A stretch of 64,000 bases of DNA from Pseudolactococcus sp041800635 (lineage in GTDB: Bacteria; Bacillota; Bacilli; Lactobacillales; Streptococcaceae): the NCBI GenBank assembly GCA_047833645.1, contig CP181259.1, positions 496,001 through 560,000 of the forward strand, given 5' to 3'. A program made the position numbers and the translations under genes. Shown here piece by piece: positions 1 to 9,126 of the stretch. The notes under the pieces are model-generated. The model had not been told where the DNA came from. It worked only from the letters and a program-made list of their open reading frames with translations, and searched no databases. Position 1 is the stretch's first letter; each line of letters opens with the position of its first letter.

Positions 1-806
1 GCAAATTTCACGCCATTGAGTTCACGACCTGGTACTGGCAAATCACGCGGAACGCTTGCACCTGTTGCCAAGATCACGCGATCAAAGTCTGCTTCTAAAT
101 CTTCAAAAGAAATGTCTCGACCAATCTCAGTATTGGCAACGAATTCAATCCCGATTTCTGCCATGATGTCGATTCGGCGTTGAACGATATCTTTGTCAAG
201 CTTCATGTTAGGAATCCCATACATGAGCAAGCCACCAAAGCGATCTGAGCGTTCGAATACTGTCACGTTATGTCCCAGTTGGTTCAACCGCCAAGCTGCA
301 GAAAGTCCTGCAGGGCCAGAGCCAACAACGGCAATTCTAAAGTCGGTCCGTTCTTTTGGACGACCACTGTCTGCAACCCAACCTTGTTCAAAGGCATTAT
401 CAATGATGAAGCGTTCATTATCATGAATGGCAATACCGTCACCGTTGAGAGCTTCTGTACAGCCTTTTTCACAAGGGGCAGGACAGACACGACCAGTCAT
501 TTCTGGCAGTGGATTTGTCCGTGACAAACGATCAAACGCTTTCTTAAACTCTCCGCGGTAGACGAGGTCGTTCCACTCAGGAATCAAGTTGTCGTTTGGA
601 CAACCTGAAACCGCGCGACCGCCACCGTAAAATTCACCCGCGTGACAGAAAGGGATACCACATCCCATACAGCGGGCTGCTTGCTCTTGTCGTTCATCCA
701 CTTCAAGCGGAACTTGTAATTCTTCAAAGTCCAAGACACGCTCAGCAACAGAACGGTAAGGATTATCCTTACGTTTATATTTTATAAAGCCAAATGGATC
801 TGCCAT
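1..806 (-). CDS. gltD: Glutamate synthase small subunit, 3' end cut by window
   Basis: Small (beta) subunit of NADPH-dependent glutamate synthase. It feeds electrons from NADPH through FAD and Fe-S clusters to the large subunit, which makes glutamate from glutamine and 2-oxoglutarate in the cytosol. The visible 268 residues begin MADPFGFIKYKRK. They contain the N-terminal cysteine clusters (CMGCGIPFC near residue 45 and CPAPCEKGC near 106) and the GSGPAGLSAAW dinucleotide-binding motif near 160. The start ATG is supported by an AGGGGG Shine-Dalgarno and lies one base after the gltB stop codon, so the two genes form an operon and are probably translationally coupled. The C-terminal part lies outside the window. 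Confidence 0.97.
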   Translation of the reverse strand, partial: MADPFGFIKYKRKDNPYRSVAERVLDFEELQVPLEVDERQEQAARCMGCGIPFCHAGEFYGGGRAVSGCPNDNLIPEWNDLVYRGEFKKAFDRLSRTNPLPEMTGRVCPAPCEKGCTEALNGDGIAIHDNERFIIDNAFEQGWVADSGRPKERTDFRIAVVGSGPAGLSAAWRLNQLGHNVTVFERSDRFGGLLMYGIPNMKLDKDIVQRRIDIMAEIGIEFVANTEIGRDISFEDLEADFDRVILATGASVPRDLPVPGRELNGVKF

Positions 807-807
807 A

Positions 808-3800
808 TTATTTGCCCCCTACTTTAATTAATTCAGCTTTTTCAGCTGCAGGTGTCCGCATGGCTGTCTCAAATGTTTCCATTTCAAGTTCACTACCGGT
901 CAACCCTGTTTGTGCCAAATGGTATTCGATTTCCTTAATTTCATGGAATTCTCTCGGATAAACTTTCACAAATTTATCAACAGCATTGTCCCAATCTGCG
1001 AGCAAGGCTTTTGCTTTTTCAGAGTCCGTATAGGCTGCATGATTTTCAACCATTTCTTTCAAGACTTCGTCGCCACGTGTCTGACCGACTTTGTACAAGT
1101 CAACCATTTCCATGTTCACTTTATTGGCAAAGTCGCCCTTTGCGTCATAAACGTAGGCAACACCGCCACTCATCCCAGCAGCAAAGTTTTGACCTGTGCT
1201 GCCAAGGATCACGGCTAAACCACCGGTCATGTACTCACAACCATGTTCGCCAACGCCTTCGACAACGACTTTAGCACCTGAGTTCCGCACACAGAAACGC
1301 TCACCTGCACGACCACGGAAGTAGGCTTCCCCACGAACCGCACCAAACAAGGACACATTTCCGACAATTGGTGAGGCTTCGACGTTAAAGCCAGCATCAA
1401 CCGGTGGTTTCACGATAACGCGACCACCTGATAGTGATTTGGCGATGTAGTCATTGGCTTCGCCGATTAGCGTGATTTCCATTCCTTGTGTTGCAAAAGA
1501 GGCAAAGGACTGACCGGCAATACCCGTATATTCATATTTGAGCAAGCCTGGTTCGAGTGCATAGTTACCGTAACGTTCTGCAATCCAGCCAGCCATACGA
1601 GCACCCGCTGTCCGTGTCACATTGTTAATCGTTTCTTTAACGGTCACACCAGTGCCACTGTCAATGGCAGCTTTGGCAAAGCCATCAAGTTCTCGCCACT
1701 GACGTTCTTCGATAAAGGGATCGACCACTTTACGCTCAATCGGCATGGTTGTCCCAATAATGCGACTGAAATCAAGCGACTTAGCTTTGCCTTTGGCGAT
1801 AAACTTAGGTTTCAAGACTTCCGCATGACCGATCATTTCGTCTACTGAGCGGAAACCAAGGTCAGCCATGATTTCACGGAGTTCTTGCGCGAGGAATTTC
1901 ATCCCGTTGACAACGTGTTCTGGCTTGCCTGCAAAATGGGCACGTAGCTCAGGGTTTTGTGTGGCCACACCAACTGGACAAGTATTCAATGAACAAACAC
2001 GCATCATGACACAGCCGACAGCTACCAAGGCAAGTGAGGCAAATGAATATTCCTCAGCACCTAGAAGGGCAGCAACTGCGATATCACGACCAGTCATCAA
2101 CTTCCCATCCGTTTCGAGGGTCATCCGTTGACGTAAATGATTCATGGTCAAAGTTTGATGGGCCTCAGCAAGTCCCATCTCCCACGGCAAACCAGCATCA
2201 CGCGCTGAGTTCCTTGGTGAGGCACCCGTTCCGCCATCATAACCAGAGATGACGACTTTATCCGCACCAGCCTTGACACACCCTGTTGCAATTGTCCCAA
2301 CACCTGTTGATGAAACGAGTTTCACATTGATTTTCGCATAAGGATTGATAGCTTTAAGGTCATAAATCAATTGAGCCAAATCTTCAATTGAGTAAATATC
2401 ATGGTGAGGTGGTGGTGAAATCAAAGTCACACCTGGTGTTGAGCCACGGATTTCTGCAACCCAAGGGAAGGCTTTCCCACCTGGTAACTGACCACCCTCA
2501 CCTGGTTTCGCACCTTGGGCTAATTTGATTTGTAATTCTTCGGCACTCATCAGGTATTCGGCATTGACACCAAAACGACCTGAGGCAACCTGTTTAATCT
2601 TAGAGTTGAGGTTAGTGCCGTCCGCTTGTTTATGGAAACGCGCACGATTTTCGCCACCCTCACCAGAGTTAGATTTCGCGCCAATCGAGTTCATGGCAGC
2701 AGCAATTGTTTCATGGGCTTCTTTTGAAAGCGATCCAAAACTCATAGCCCCTACTTTGAAGCGTTTGACGATATTGTCAACCGGTTCAACTTCTGACAAA
2801 GCAACGGGTGTCCGCTGACCTTTCAATTCCCAAATATGACGGAGATTTGATGGCGTTTCATCAGCTTCCAAATCAAGCTCAGCTGAATAGGCCTTATACA
2901 AGTCATAATCGCCTTGACGTACCGCTTTTTGGAAGTTATAAATCGTCAATGGATTAAAGATATGGTGTTCACCATCCGCTTTAAACTGGAAGGAACCGCC
3001 TGATGGCAAGGTTTCATGACTGCGGTGACCATAGGCAAATTCATAGCGCTCAAGGTACTCAGCTTCGATTTGATTGAGCGTCAAACCACTAATCCGCGTC
3101 ACGGTGCCACGGAAATATTTGTCCACGACGTCGTCTGAGAGACCAACCGCTTCAAAGAGCTGTGCGCCCTTGTAACCTGAAACAGTCGAAATCCCCATAC
3201 GGCTCATGACTTTGATAATCCCTTTTTCAGCCGCCTGACGGAAAGACTCCGCCTTATCAGACATGCTGTAGTCTTTCAAGGTTTCATAAGCCCCATAAGG
3301 GTGAATTGCGCTCGCGCCATACCCCACGATTGTCGCAAAATGATGGACTTCATTGACTTCCGCCGTATCCACAACGATTGAGAACTGACTGCCTTTGCCT
3401 TTTTCAACCATGTAGTTGTACAAACCAGACGTCGCAAGCAAGATTGGCATTGGCATGAAGCCTGCTTTTTGATCACGATCACTTAGAATAATGATACTAG
3501 CACCCTTATCAACGGCTGCTTCGACCACTTTAAACATATCGACTAAGGCGTGTTCCAAACGGTTTGGTGTGTCTTTGGTCACATCATATAAAGTTGAAAT
3601 CGTTTGGGCTTGATGTTTTTGATCTGATAAGGCTGCAATTTTTTCAAAATCTTCTGTTGTTAAAACTGGACTATCAAGTTTGAGTTTCACACAGTTTTCG
3701 TCATGATCCACTCTCAAATCACCATCGCGACCCAGATAGACTTCAGTTCCGACAACGATTTTTTCACGAATGGCATCAATCGGTGGATTGGTCACTTGCG

Positions 3801-5310
3801 CAAACTGTTGTTTGAAATAAGTAAAGAGCGACTGATTTTTTTGTGATAAGACAGCGAGTGGGCTATCATAACCCATAGAGATGACTGGTTCTTGACCATT
3901 TTCTGCCATTGGGACAATCACGGTTCTGATCACTTCTTCTGTATAGCCAAACAGTTTGTGCATGGTTTGACGGTCCTCTTCTGAGATAGCGTCAAAAGCT
4001 GCTTTTTCTGTCAGGTCATCAATATGAAGCAAGTTGTTGTCTAACCATTTTTCATAAGGGAATTGGGCGGCATAATGTTTTTTAACCTCTTCATTCCGGA
4101 GGATTTTACCATTAACCGTATCAACGAGCATCATGTTACCAGGACCCAACACGCCTTTTTCGACAACGCGGCTAGGTTCGAAGTCTACGACACCAGACTC
4201 TGATGAACAGACGATGAAGTTATCTTTGGTGATGCTATAACGACTTGGGCGTAAACCATTCCGGTCAAGACGGGCACCTACGGTATCACCATCTGTAAAA
4301 ACTAGCGCTGCTGGACCGTCCCACGGTGCCATAAAGGATGAGGTATACTCGTAAAACGACGTTAACTCTGGCGATAAGCCAGCTTCTTTGCCCCAAGCCT
4401 CTGGTATCATCATCAAAAGGGCATGAGGCATCTCACGACCGTTGCGGTAGAGGTACTCCATACAGTTTTCGAGTTTGGCCGAATCGGAGTTTTCTTCATT
4501 ATAAATCTCGATTTTGTGCGAGGTCATCCAGTTTTCAGCGCCACGTAGGGTATTAATTTCACCGTTGTGGGCGAGGAAGCGGAAAGGTTGCGCTCGATCC
4601 CATGACGGGAAGGTATTGGTCGAGAAGCGTGAATGTGTCAGGGCAATCGTTGATTTAAAGGCAGGGTCAGACAAGTCAGGGTAGAACGTCCGGACTTGGA
4701 AGGCATGGAGCATGCCTTTATAAACGATTGTTTTACTTGAAAGTGAGCAGATGAACATCTCAGACGTCGCAAATGTTTTCTCAAGTTTACGACGGAGGCG
4801 ATAAAGTCTATCTTCAAAATCCCGACCGCTTTTGCTATCGGTTGGTTTCGAAATAATGAACTGAACAAAAGCTGGCATAATCGCTTGCGCACCAGGGCCA
4901 CAGTTGTCAAAGTTAAAGGGCACATCACGTGTCATTAAGATTTGGTAGCCGTCAGCTTGCATTTCGTTACGGATCGATTTGCTAAGGGCGGCTTTTTTGT
5001 CCGCTGCTTTAGGCAGGAAAAACTGACCCACGGCATAGTCGCCTGAGTTTGGTAAGGTGATGCTATTTTCTGTTGCAATTTTTGTAAAAAAATCATGTGG
5101 CATGGCAAAAAGCGCACCGGCACCATCGCCAGTGTCAGGTTCTGCGCCTGTCCCACCACGGTGATTCATGCGTTCTAAAATTGTCATCGCATAATCAACG
5201 AGCTCATGAGTCGGTTTACCATCTATCTGGGCAATAAAGCCCATACCGCAGGCATCAGACTCAAAAGACTGATCCCACAAAGTTTGCCGTCTAGCTTGTA
5301 ATTTATCCAT
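808..5310 (-). CDS. gltB: Glutamate synthase large subunit
   Basis: Large (alpha) subunit of glutamate synthase, 1500 residues, the usual length for the family. It hydrolyses glutamine in its N-terminal amidotransferase domain and passes ammonia to 2-oxoglutarate at the FMN site. The sequence starts with a 20-residue propeptide followed by Cys21 (SDACGMGF), the expected N-terminal nucleophile after processing. A cysteine cluster at about residues 1098-1110 (CSLNTCPVGVA) is the 3Fe-4S ligand motif. Repeated G-x-x-G-x-x-x-G patterns near the C-terminus form the GXGXG beta-helix. A GAGAGGAT ribosome site precedes the ATG. It is the first gene of gltBD, under a promoter carrying a CodY box. Confidence 0.98.
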   Translation of the reverse strand: MDKLQARRQTLWDQSFESDACGMGFIAQIDGKPTHELVDYAMTILERMNHRGGTGAEPDTGDGAGALFAMPHDFFTKIATENSITLPNSGDYAVGQFFLPKAADKKAALSKSIRNEMQADGYQILMTRDVPFNFDNCGPGAQAIMPAFVQFIISKPTDSKSGRDFEDRLYRLRRKLEKTFATSEMFICSLSSKTIVYKGMLHAFQVRTFYPDLSDPAFKSTIALTHSRFSTNTFPSWDRAQPFRFLAHNGEINTLRGAENWMTSHKIEIYNEENSDSAKLENCMEYLYRNGREMPHALLMMIPEAWGKEAGLSPELTSFYEYTSSFMAPWDGPAALVFTDGDTVGARLDRNGLRPSRYSITKDNFIVCSSESGVVDFEPSRVVEKGVLGPGNMMLVDTVNGKILRNEEVKKHYAAQFPYEKWLDNNLLHIDDLTEKAAFDAISEEDRQTMHKLFGYTEEVIRTVIVPMAENGQEPVISMGYDSPLAVLSQKNQSLFTYFKQQFAQVTNPPIDAIREKIVVGTEVYLGRDGDLRVDHDENCVKLKLDSPVLTTEDFEKIAALSDQKHQAQTISTLYDVTKDTPNRLEHALVDMFKVVEAAVDKGASIIILSDRDQKAGFMPMPILLATSGLYNYMVEKGKGSQFSIVVDTAEVNEVHHFATIVGYGASAIHPYGAYETLKDYSMSDKAESFRQAAEKGIIKVMSRMGISTVSGYKGAQLFEAVGLSDDVVDKYFRGTVTRISGLTLNQIEAEYLERYEFAYGHRSHETLPSGGSFQFKADGEHHIFNPLTIYNFQKAVRQGDYDLYKAYSAELDLEADETPSNLRHIWELKGQRTPVALSEVEPVDNIVKRFKVGAMSFGSLSKEAHETIAAAMNSIGAKSNSGEGGENRARFHKQADGTNLNSKIKQVASGRFGVNAEYLMSAEELQIKLAQGAKPGEGGQLPGGKAFPWVAEIRGSTPGVTLISPPPHHDIYSIEDLAQLIYDLKAINPYAKINVKLVSSTGVGTIATGCVKAGADKVVISGYDGGTGASPRNSARDAGLPWEMGLAEAHQTLTMNHLRQRMTLETDGKLMTGRDIAVAALLGAEEYSFASLALVAVGCVMMRVCSLNTCPVGVATQNPELRAHFAGKPEHVVNGMKFLAQELREIMADLGFRSVDEMIGHAEVLKPKFIAKGKAKSLDFSRIIGTTMPIERKVVDPFIEERQWRELDGFAKAAIDSGTGVTVKETINNVTRTAGARMAGWIAERYGNYALEPGLLKYEYTGIAGQSFASFATQGMEITLIGEANDYIAKSLSGGRVIVKPPVDAGFNVEASPIVGNVSLFGAVRGEAYFRGRAGERFCVRNSGAKVVVEGVGEHGCEYMTGGLAVILGSTGQNFAAGMSGGVAYVYDAKGDFANKVNMEMVDLYKVGQTRGDEVLKEMVENHAAYTDSEKAKALLADWDNAVDKFVKVYPREFHEIKEIEYHLAQTGLTGSELEMETFETAMRTPAAEKAELIKVGGK

Positions 5311-5383
5311 TCATTGATCCTCTCACAGATAATGTCAAACATCTTTTACTTTTGTAAAATTATCTGACAAAAGATATAGGAAT

Positions 5384-5430
5384 ATTCTACCAAAAAAAAT
5401 TGAAAATGACAAGTGAATTTTCAGAAAATT
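5384..5430 (-). promoter_or_regulatory. gltB promoter with exact CodY box
   Basis: On the minus strand TTGTCA (5407-5412) and TAGAAT (5384-5389) are separated by 17 bases, a strong sigma-A promoter. Three bases upstream of the -35, positions 5416-5430 read AATTTTCTGAAAATT, which matches the established lactococcal CodY consensus AATTTTCWGAAAATT without mismatch. CodY bound here would lie just upstream of, or touch, RNA polymerase, so control of gltBD by branched-chain amino acid supply is inferred. Confidence 0.88.
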
Positions 5431-5458
5431 CATTATTTTTGATTACGCTAACAAAGGG

Positions 5459-5497
5459 CTAAAAGAGAACGTTCCAATTCGAAGCGTTCTCTTTTAG
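5459..5497 (-). terminator. Perfect 13-bp hairpin after queH
   Basis: Arms CTAAAAGAGAACG (5459-5471) and CGTTCTCTTTTAG (5485-5497) pair perfectly around a 13-base loop. It lies between queH and the gltB promoter. There is no T-run after the stem on either strand, only a T-rich arm, so termination is likely but not certain. Confidence 0.6.
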
Positions 5498-5579
5498 TCG
5501 ATTTAAGTTTCTTTGATTCATATTTTAAATGTTATTTATTTTCTCCTGATTGCTGTCCGATTGTGAGAAAATCACTGGC

Positions 5580-6311
5580 TTAGTCATTTACTTCTTGCTT
5601 GGCTTTCAGAAAGGCTTTAGCTTCCTGATTGACCGCTTTCAAATCAATCCCCTGCTGCTTGGCTGCAAAGACACAACCGCAGTAACATTGGCGATAGATG
5701 TCGTAGTCTCGGCACATTTGGACAGAACGTTCATAACCTTTATTTTTCTTGAAATCGCTGGGGAGGTATTTGACGGCGTAGATTTTCTGGGCATCTAATC
5801 CGATGTCGTTGATCAGTTGGCTGTCTTTTTGGGGTGACAGAGTGAGGGCGCTACCGAAATAATCGTAACCTAAAGCGACTGCTTTTTCTGCCACCAGATG
5901 CAATCGGAGTTGGAAACAAGCGCTGCACCTTAAGCCTTTTTCAGGTTCGTCTTGTAGCTCACGCGCCATGACCATTTGGATAAAGTCGTTGGGGCGATAG
6001 TCTTCTTCGAGGAAGGCGACGTTTTGCTTGGTGCGCTGGTTGAAGTCCTGGACGAAGGCTTTTTGGACGAGGGCGCGACGTTTGTACTCGGCTTCTGGGT
6101 GGATGTTTGAGTTGGCGAAGTAGATTGTCACGTCGGCGTAGGCGCTCAGGAACTCGAGTGTGTAGGTGCTGCACGGGGCGCAGCAGGAATGGATGATGAG
6201 TTTGGGGCGCACGTTTTCTGACTGCCAAGACTGGATCATTTGTCTCAGGACTTTGTCGTAATTGACTTTTTGATTTTTCGTATTGACAAGTAACTCGGTT
6301 GAATCAATCAT
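5580..6311 (-). CDS. queH: Epoxyqueuosine reductase, QueH type
   Basis: QueH (DUF208 family) carries out the last step of queuosine synthesis, reducing epoxyqueuosine in tRNA to queuosine. It is the non-homologous replacement for cobalamin-dependent QueG. The 243-residue protein shows the paired cysteines of the family at residues 43, 44 and 47 (HSCCAPCS). Further conserved cysteines occur in LRCSACFQLRL and in QCYCGCVF near the C-terminus. These would bind the Fe-S cluster and metal. The gene appears monocistronic between the rplS terminator and the gltB promoter. No other queuosine gene is in the window, so the rest of the pathway or precursor uptake must lie elsewhere. Confidence 0.93.
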   Translation of the reverse strand: MIDSTELLVNTKNQKVNYDKVLRQMIQSWQSENVRPKLIIHSCCAPCSTYTLEFLSAYADVTIYFANSNIHPEAEYKRRALVQKAFVQDFNQRTKQNVAFLEEDYRPNDFIQMVMARELQDEPEKGLRCSACFQLRLHLVAEKAVALGYDYFGSALTLSPQKDSQLINDIGLDAQKIYAVKYLPSDFKKNKGYERSVQMCRDYDIYRQCYCGCVFAAKQQGIDLKAVNQEAKAFLKAKQEVND

Positions 6312-6443
6312 TTTTTCACTGCTCTCTTGTTATTTTGAGGTCTCTAGAGATTATTTTACCATAGTTTTGGTGTGAATTTTAGACGATTTAATGATATGTT
6401 TCTGATTTTTCAATACTAGTATAAAATATAAATCCCAGACATC

Positions 6444-6470
6444 AAAAAAACCCTTATCCAATAAGGGTTT
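6444..6470 (-). terminator. rplS terminator
   Basis: On the minus strand a 10-bp stem (6448-6457 with 6461-6470, AAACCCTTAT/ATAAGGGTTT) is followed by seven T. It starts about 12 bases after the rplS stop codon. Confidence 0.92.
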
Positions 6471-6482
6471 CCCACCGACAAA

Positions 6483-6830
6483 TTAACGACGGATTTCTTT
6501 AATACGAGCTGCTTTACCTTGAAGGGCACGCAAGTAGTAAAGTTTCGCACGACGGACTTTACCGTAACGAACGACTTCGATTTGTTCAACACGTGGTGTG
6601 TGGATTGGGAAGATACGTTCTACACCAACACCATTTGAGATTTTACGAACTGTATAAGTTTCTGAGATGCCTTGGCCTTTACGCGCAATGACAACACCTT
6701 CAAAAAGCTGGATACGTTCACGAGTTCCTTCGACAACTTTAGCGTGAACACGCACAGTGTCACCTGGACGGAAAGCAGGGATGTCGCTGCGAAGTTGACC
6801 TTCATTGATTGCTTCGATTAATGGATTCAT
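6483..6830 (-). CDS. rplS: 50S ribosomal protein L19
   Basis: Ribosomal protein L19 of the large subunit, 115 residues, the normal bacterial length, at the 30S-50S interface. The sequence contains the family signature around GDTVRVHAKVVEG and the C-terminal KVRRAKLYYLRALQGKAARIKE. The ATG is preceded by a strong AGAGGAG site. It is transcribed alone from an extended -10 promoter with a roughly 100-base structured leader, and is closed by its own terminator. L19 genes in Gram-positive bacteria often carry an autoregulatory leader, and the leader here looks compatible with that. Confidence 0.98.
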   Translation of the reverse strand: MNPLIEAINEGQLRSDIPAFRPGDTVRVHAKVVEGTRERIQLFEGVVIARKGQGISETYTVRKISNGVGVERIFPIHTPRVEQIEVVRYGKVRRAKLYYLRALQGKAARIKEIRR

Positions 6831-6964
6831 TATTATTCTCCTCTTCTACTCATCTTAAGACTTACCTAAGTATTCGTGCCCTTGGCACACGCCTCAGCGG
6901 ATGAGCGGTTTGTATGCGTCCATTACGCACCTATCCATTATACCAGAATACCTTGATTATTCAA
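6831..6964 (-). promoter_or_regulatory. rplS promoter and structured leader (L19 leader candidate)
   Basis: TTGAAT (6959-6964), 16-base spacer and TATAAT (6937-6942) with an upstream TG form an extended -10 promoter. The leader of about 100 bases contains a GTGCGT...ACGCAT stem and a GTGCC-AAG-GGCAC stem. Position and structure fit the known L19 ribosomal leader class, but I could not compare it with a covariance model. Confidence 0.6.
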
Positions 6965-6993
6965 GCTTTTTGCTAAATTATTTTATTATTCGG

Positions 6994-8298
6994 TCACAAA
7001 TCAAAAATCTTACCCGGATTCAACATATTGTCCGGATCAAAAGCCCGCTTAATCACCTTCATGGCTACCAACTCGCTGGTCCCGATATATTTCTGGAAGT
7101 AAGGCTTCTTCAACAAGCCAATCCCATGTTCTGCAGAAGGCTTGCCACCGACCTTGGCGACATAGGCATAAAGCTGATCCAGATAGGCGTCGAGTTTCTC
7201 CGTCCATTCCTCATCCGTCAAATCATTTTTGATAATGTTGGCATGGATATTACCATCGCCTGCATGACCGAAAAAGATAGCGGACAAATTCGCTTCTATT
7301 GCCAGTTGCTTCAGCGCCATAATCGTCGGTGCGATTTGGTTGACGGGGACGACCACATCTAAGGGTTCTTGGATACTTTCAAGCTCGACTGAGGAGACAA
7401 TTGCCCCCCGAAGTTGCCAGACTGCCTGACGTGTCTGCTCATCCGTCAAAATCAGGGTCTCGTCGCTCAGACTTGCTAAATAAGCAAGTTCCTTTGCTAG
7501 CTGTTCTTCCGCATTGCCATCCAAAGTGATCAGTAGGAAGGCTTGTCCCGAAATATCAGGAAAAGCTAGCTTTAGGGCGCGCTCAGAGTAGGCCATACTG
7601 TCTCGCTCGAAAAATTCCAAGGTGGCGGGGACGAGACCTGAGGCTAGGATTTCAAAGACTTTTGGTGATAGTTCTGTCAAGCTCTCAAAGCCTAAAAGAA
7701 TATCTCGGGTAAATGTCGGCTTGGGCTGAATTTTTATCGCCAACTCGGTGATGACACCCAAGGTGCCTTCGCTGCCGATGAAGATATCTTTGAGATCATA
7801 GCCTGAACTATCCTTACGATTAATCGACCCTACTTTTAGCTCACGACCATCGGCCAAAATCACGCGCATGGCCCGAATATTATCTCGAGTCACGCCATAT
7901 TTAACAGCCCGCATGCCACCTGCATTGGTCGCTGCATTTCCGCCAATACTGGCTTCTTTGCTACCGGGATCAGGCGCATAAAAATAGGGCGTCTCTGCCA
8001 AGTAGGCTGAAATGTCAGCAATGGTCACGCCTGCTTCAACGGTCAAAGTCATCGTTTCAACGTCTAGATCAAGAATCCGATTCATTTTTTCCAGACTCAT
8101 CAGGACTTGGTTGGCGTCAGGAAAGGTTGCCCCCGAAAGCCCCGTATGCCCACCAATCGTAATCAGTTTCTGTTGATTTTTTCTGACGTTTTGGATAATC
8201 GTTACCACGTCTTCTTGCGATGTTGGAAAGTAAATCGCAGCAGCTTGACCGATTTCTCCTGTTACGCGATTGGTCAAATAATTTTCTGAAATCTCCAT
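6994..8298 (-). CDS. FAD-linked oxidase, GlcD / D-lactate dehydrogenase family
   Basis: A flavoprotein of the PCMH-type FAD-binding family, 434 residues, that probably oxidises a 2-hydroxy acid such as glycolate or D-lactate. The N-terminal FAD domain shows IGGHTGLSGA near residue 47 and DPGSKEASIGGNAATNAGG near 110. The C-terminal FAD-oxidase domain has GHAGDGNIHANI and ends HGIGLLKKPYF...DPDNMLNPGKIF, as in GlcD. There is no Fe-S domain and no glcE/glcF neighbour, so it is a stand-alone enzyme and the substrate is open. It is the last gene of an operon: its ATG overlaps the stop codon of the HAD gene by one base, with GAGGGG as ribosome site. Confidence 0.85.
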   Translation of the reverse strand: MEISENYLTNRVTGEIGQAAAIYFPTSQEDVVTIIQNVRKNQQKLITIGGHTGLSGATFPDANQVLMSLEKMNRILDLDVETMTLTVEAGVTIADISAYLAETPYFYAPDPGSKEASIGGNAATNAGGMRAVKYGVTRDNIRAMRVILADGRELKVGSINRKDSSGYDLKDIFIGSEGTLGVITELAIKIQPKPTFTRDILLGFESLTELSPKVFEILASGLVPATLEFFERDSMAYSERALKLAFPDISGQAFLLITLDGNAEEQLAKELAYLASLSDETLILTDEQTRQAVWQLRGAIVSSVELESIQEPLDVVVPVNQIAPTIMALKQLAIEANLSAIFFGHAGDGNIHANIIKNDLTDEEWTEKLDAYLDQLYAYVAKVGGKPSAEHGIGLLKKPYFQKYIGTSELVAMKVIKRAFDPDNMLNPGKIFDL

Positions 8299-9095
8299 TA
8301 AATCCCCTCTTTTTTAAGTAAATCAACAACTTCTGTCAGGCTGTTGACCGTATAATCTGGCTGAGCTAGGTCATTTTGAAGTGCCGCTTTACGGTTTACC
8401 CAGACAGACCGCATGCCGACTGTGTTAGCTCCTAAAATATCGGTAAACAACTGATCCCCGACCATGAGACTGGTCGTTTTATCTGCTTGCGCGCGAGATA
8501 AGGCGAAATTAAACAGCTCTGGTGATGGTTTCCCCTGACCAAAATCTCCAGAGATGATGACTTTTTGAAAGTATTTTCTAAGTTGCGGTGCTTTCTCAAG
8601 TTTCAGCTGTTGTAAAGAGGGCGCACCATTGGTCAAAAGAATTAACTGATAGCGTTCATATAAGGCATCTAAGGCCGTATAGGTGTCCGGATACGGCACT
8701 GAATGTTCGGTTCTGATGACGGTAAACATCAAGCCGATGAGCTTGGCCAGTCGATTATCTGAAATCCCAACATCTGCCAAGGCCATGGTCCAGACTTGCT
8801 GACGATAAGTCTTGACAGTCTCAGCCAGCTCAGGAAATCTTAAAGTCCCATCCGTAAAGTCACCCCATAAGGCTTCAAAAGGACTAATCCCGATTTGTAC
8901 GGTAAAGTCATAAATGGCATAAGTATCAAACAGCGTCACCACACGGTTTCTAAGGGCTAGCTCAAACTCTTGCGCCTTGATGCGTGGATACTTACTGACC
9001 AAAAAAGCGGTCGTTCGATCCAACGCTGATTGAACCGCCAGCTCATCTGATAACAAGGTGTCATCCAAATCGAAAAAAATTGTATTGATGGTCAT
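8298..9095 (-). CDS. HAD-superfamily hydrolase, YjjG-like
   Basis: A phosphatase of the haloacid dehalogenase superfamily, 265 residues. Motif I is FFDLDDTL at residues 7-14, motif II is LLTNG near 152, and motif III with IV spans GKPSPELFNFAL and MVGDQLFTDILGA. The helical cap is inserted between motifs I and II (type IA). The layout is that of YjjG-type nucleotide 5'-phosphatases; the substrate cannot be told from sequence. It is the middle gene of a three-gene operon, overlapping the next gene by one base and 31 bases after the DUF3592 gene. Confidence 0.82.
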   Translation of the reverse strand: MTINTIFFDLDDTLLSDELAVQSALDRTTAFLVSKYPRIKAQEFELALRNRVVTLFDTYAIYDFTVQIGISPFEALWGDFTDGTLRFPELAETVKTYRQQVWTMALADVGISDNRLAKLIGLMFTVIRTEHSVPYPDTYTALDALYERYQLILLTNGAPSLQQLKLEKAPQLRKYFQKVIISGDFGQGKPSPELFNFALSRAQADKTTSLMVGDQLFTDILGANTVGMRSVWVNRKAALQNDLAQPDYTVNSLTEVVDLLKKEGI

Positions 9096-9126
9096 TTGAT
9101 CATCCCCCGTGTGTTAGCCCTCAGAT

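Noticed and set aside
910..2818. Several plus-strand open frames of 60-120 codons opposite gltB
   Set aside because: They lie inside a fully conserved gene, lack ribosome sites, and give no recognisable protein; they are antisense shadows.
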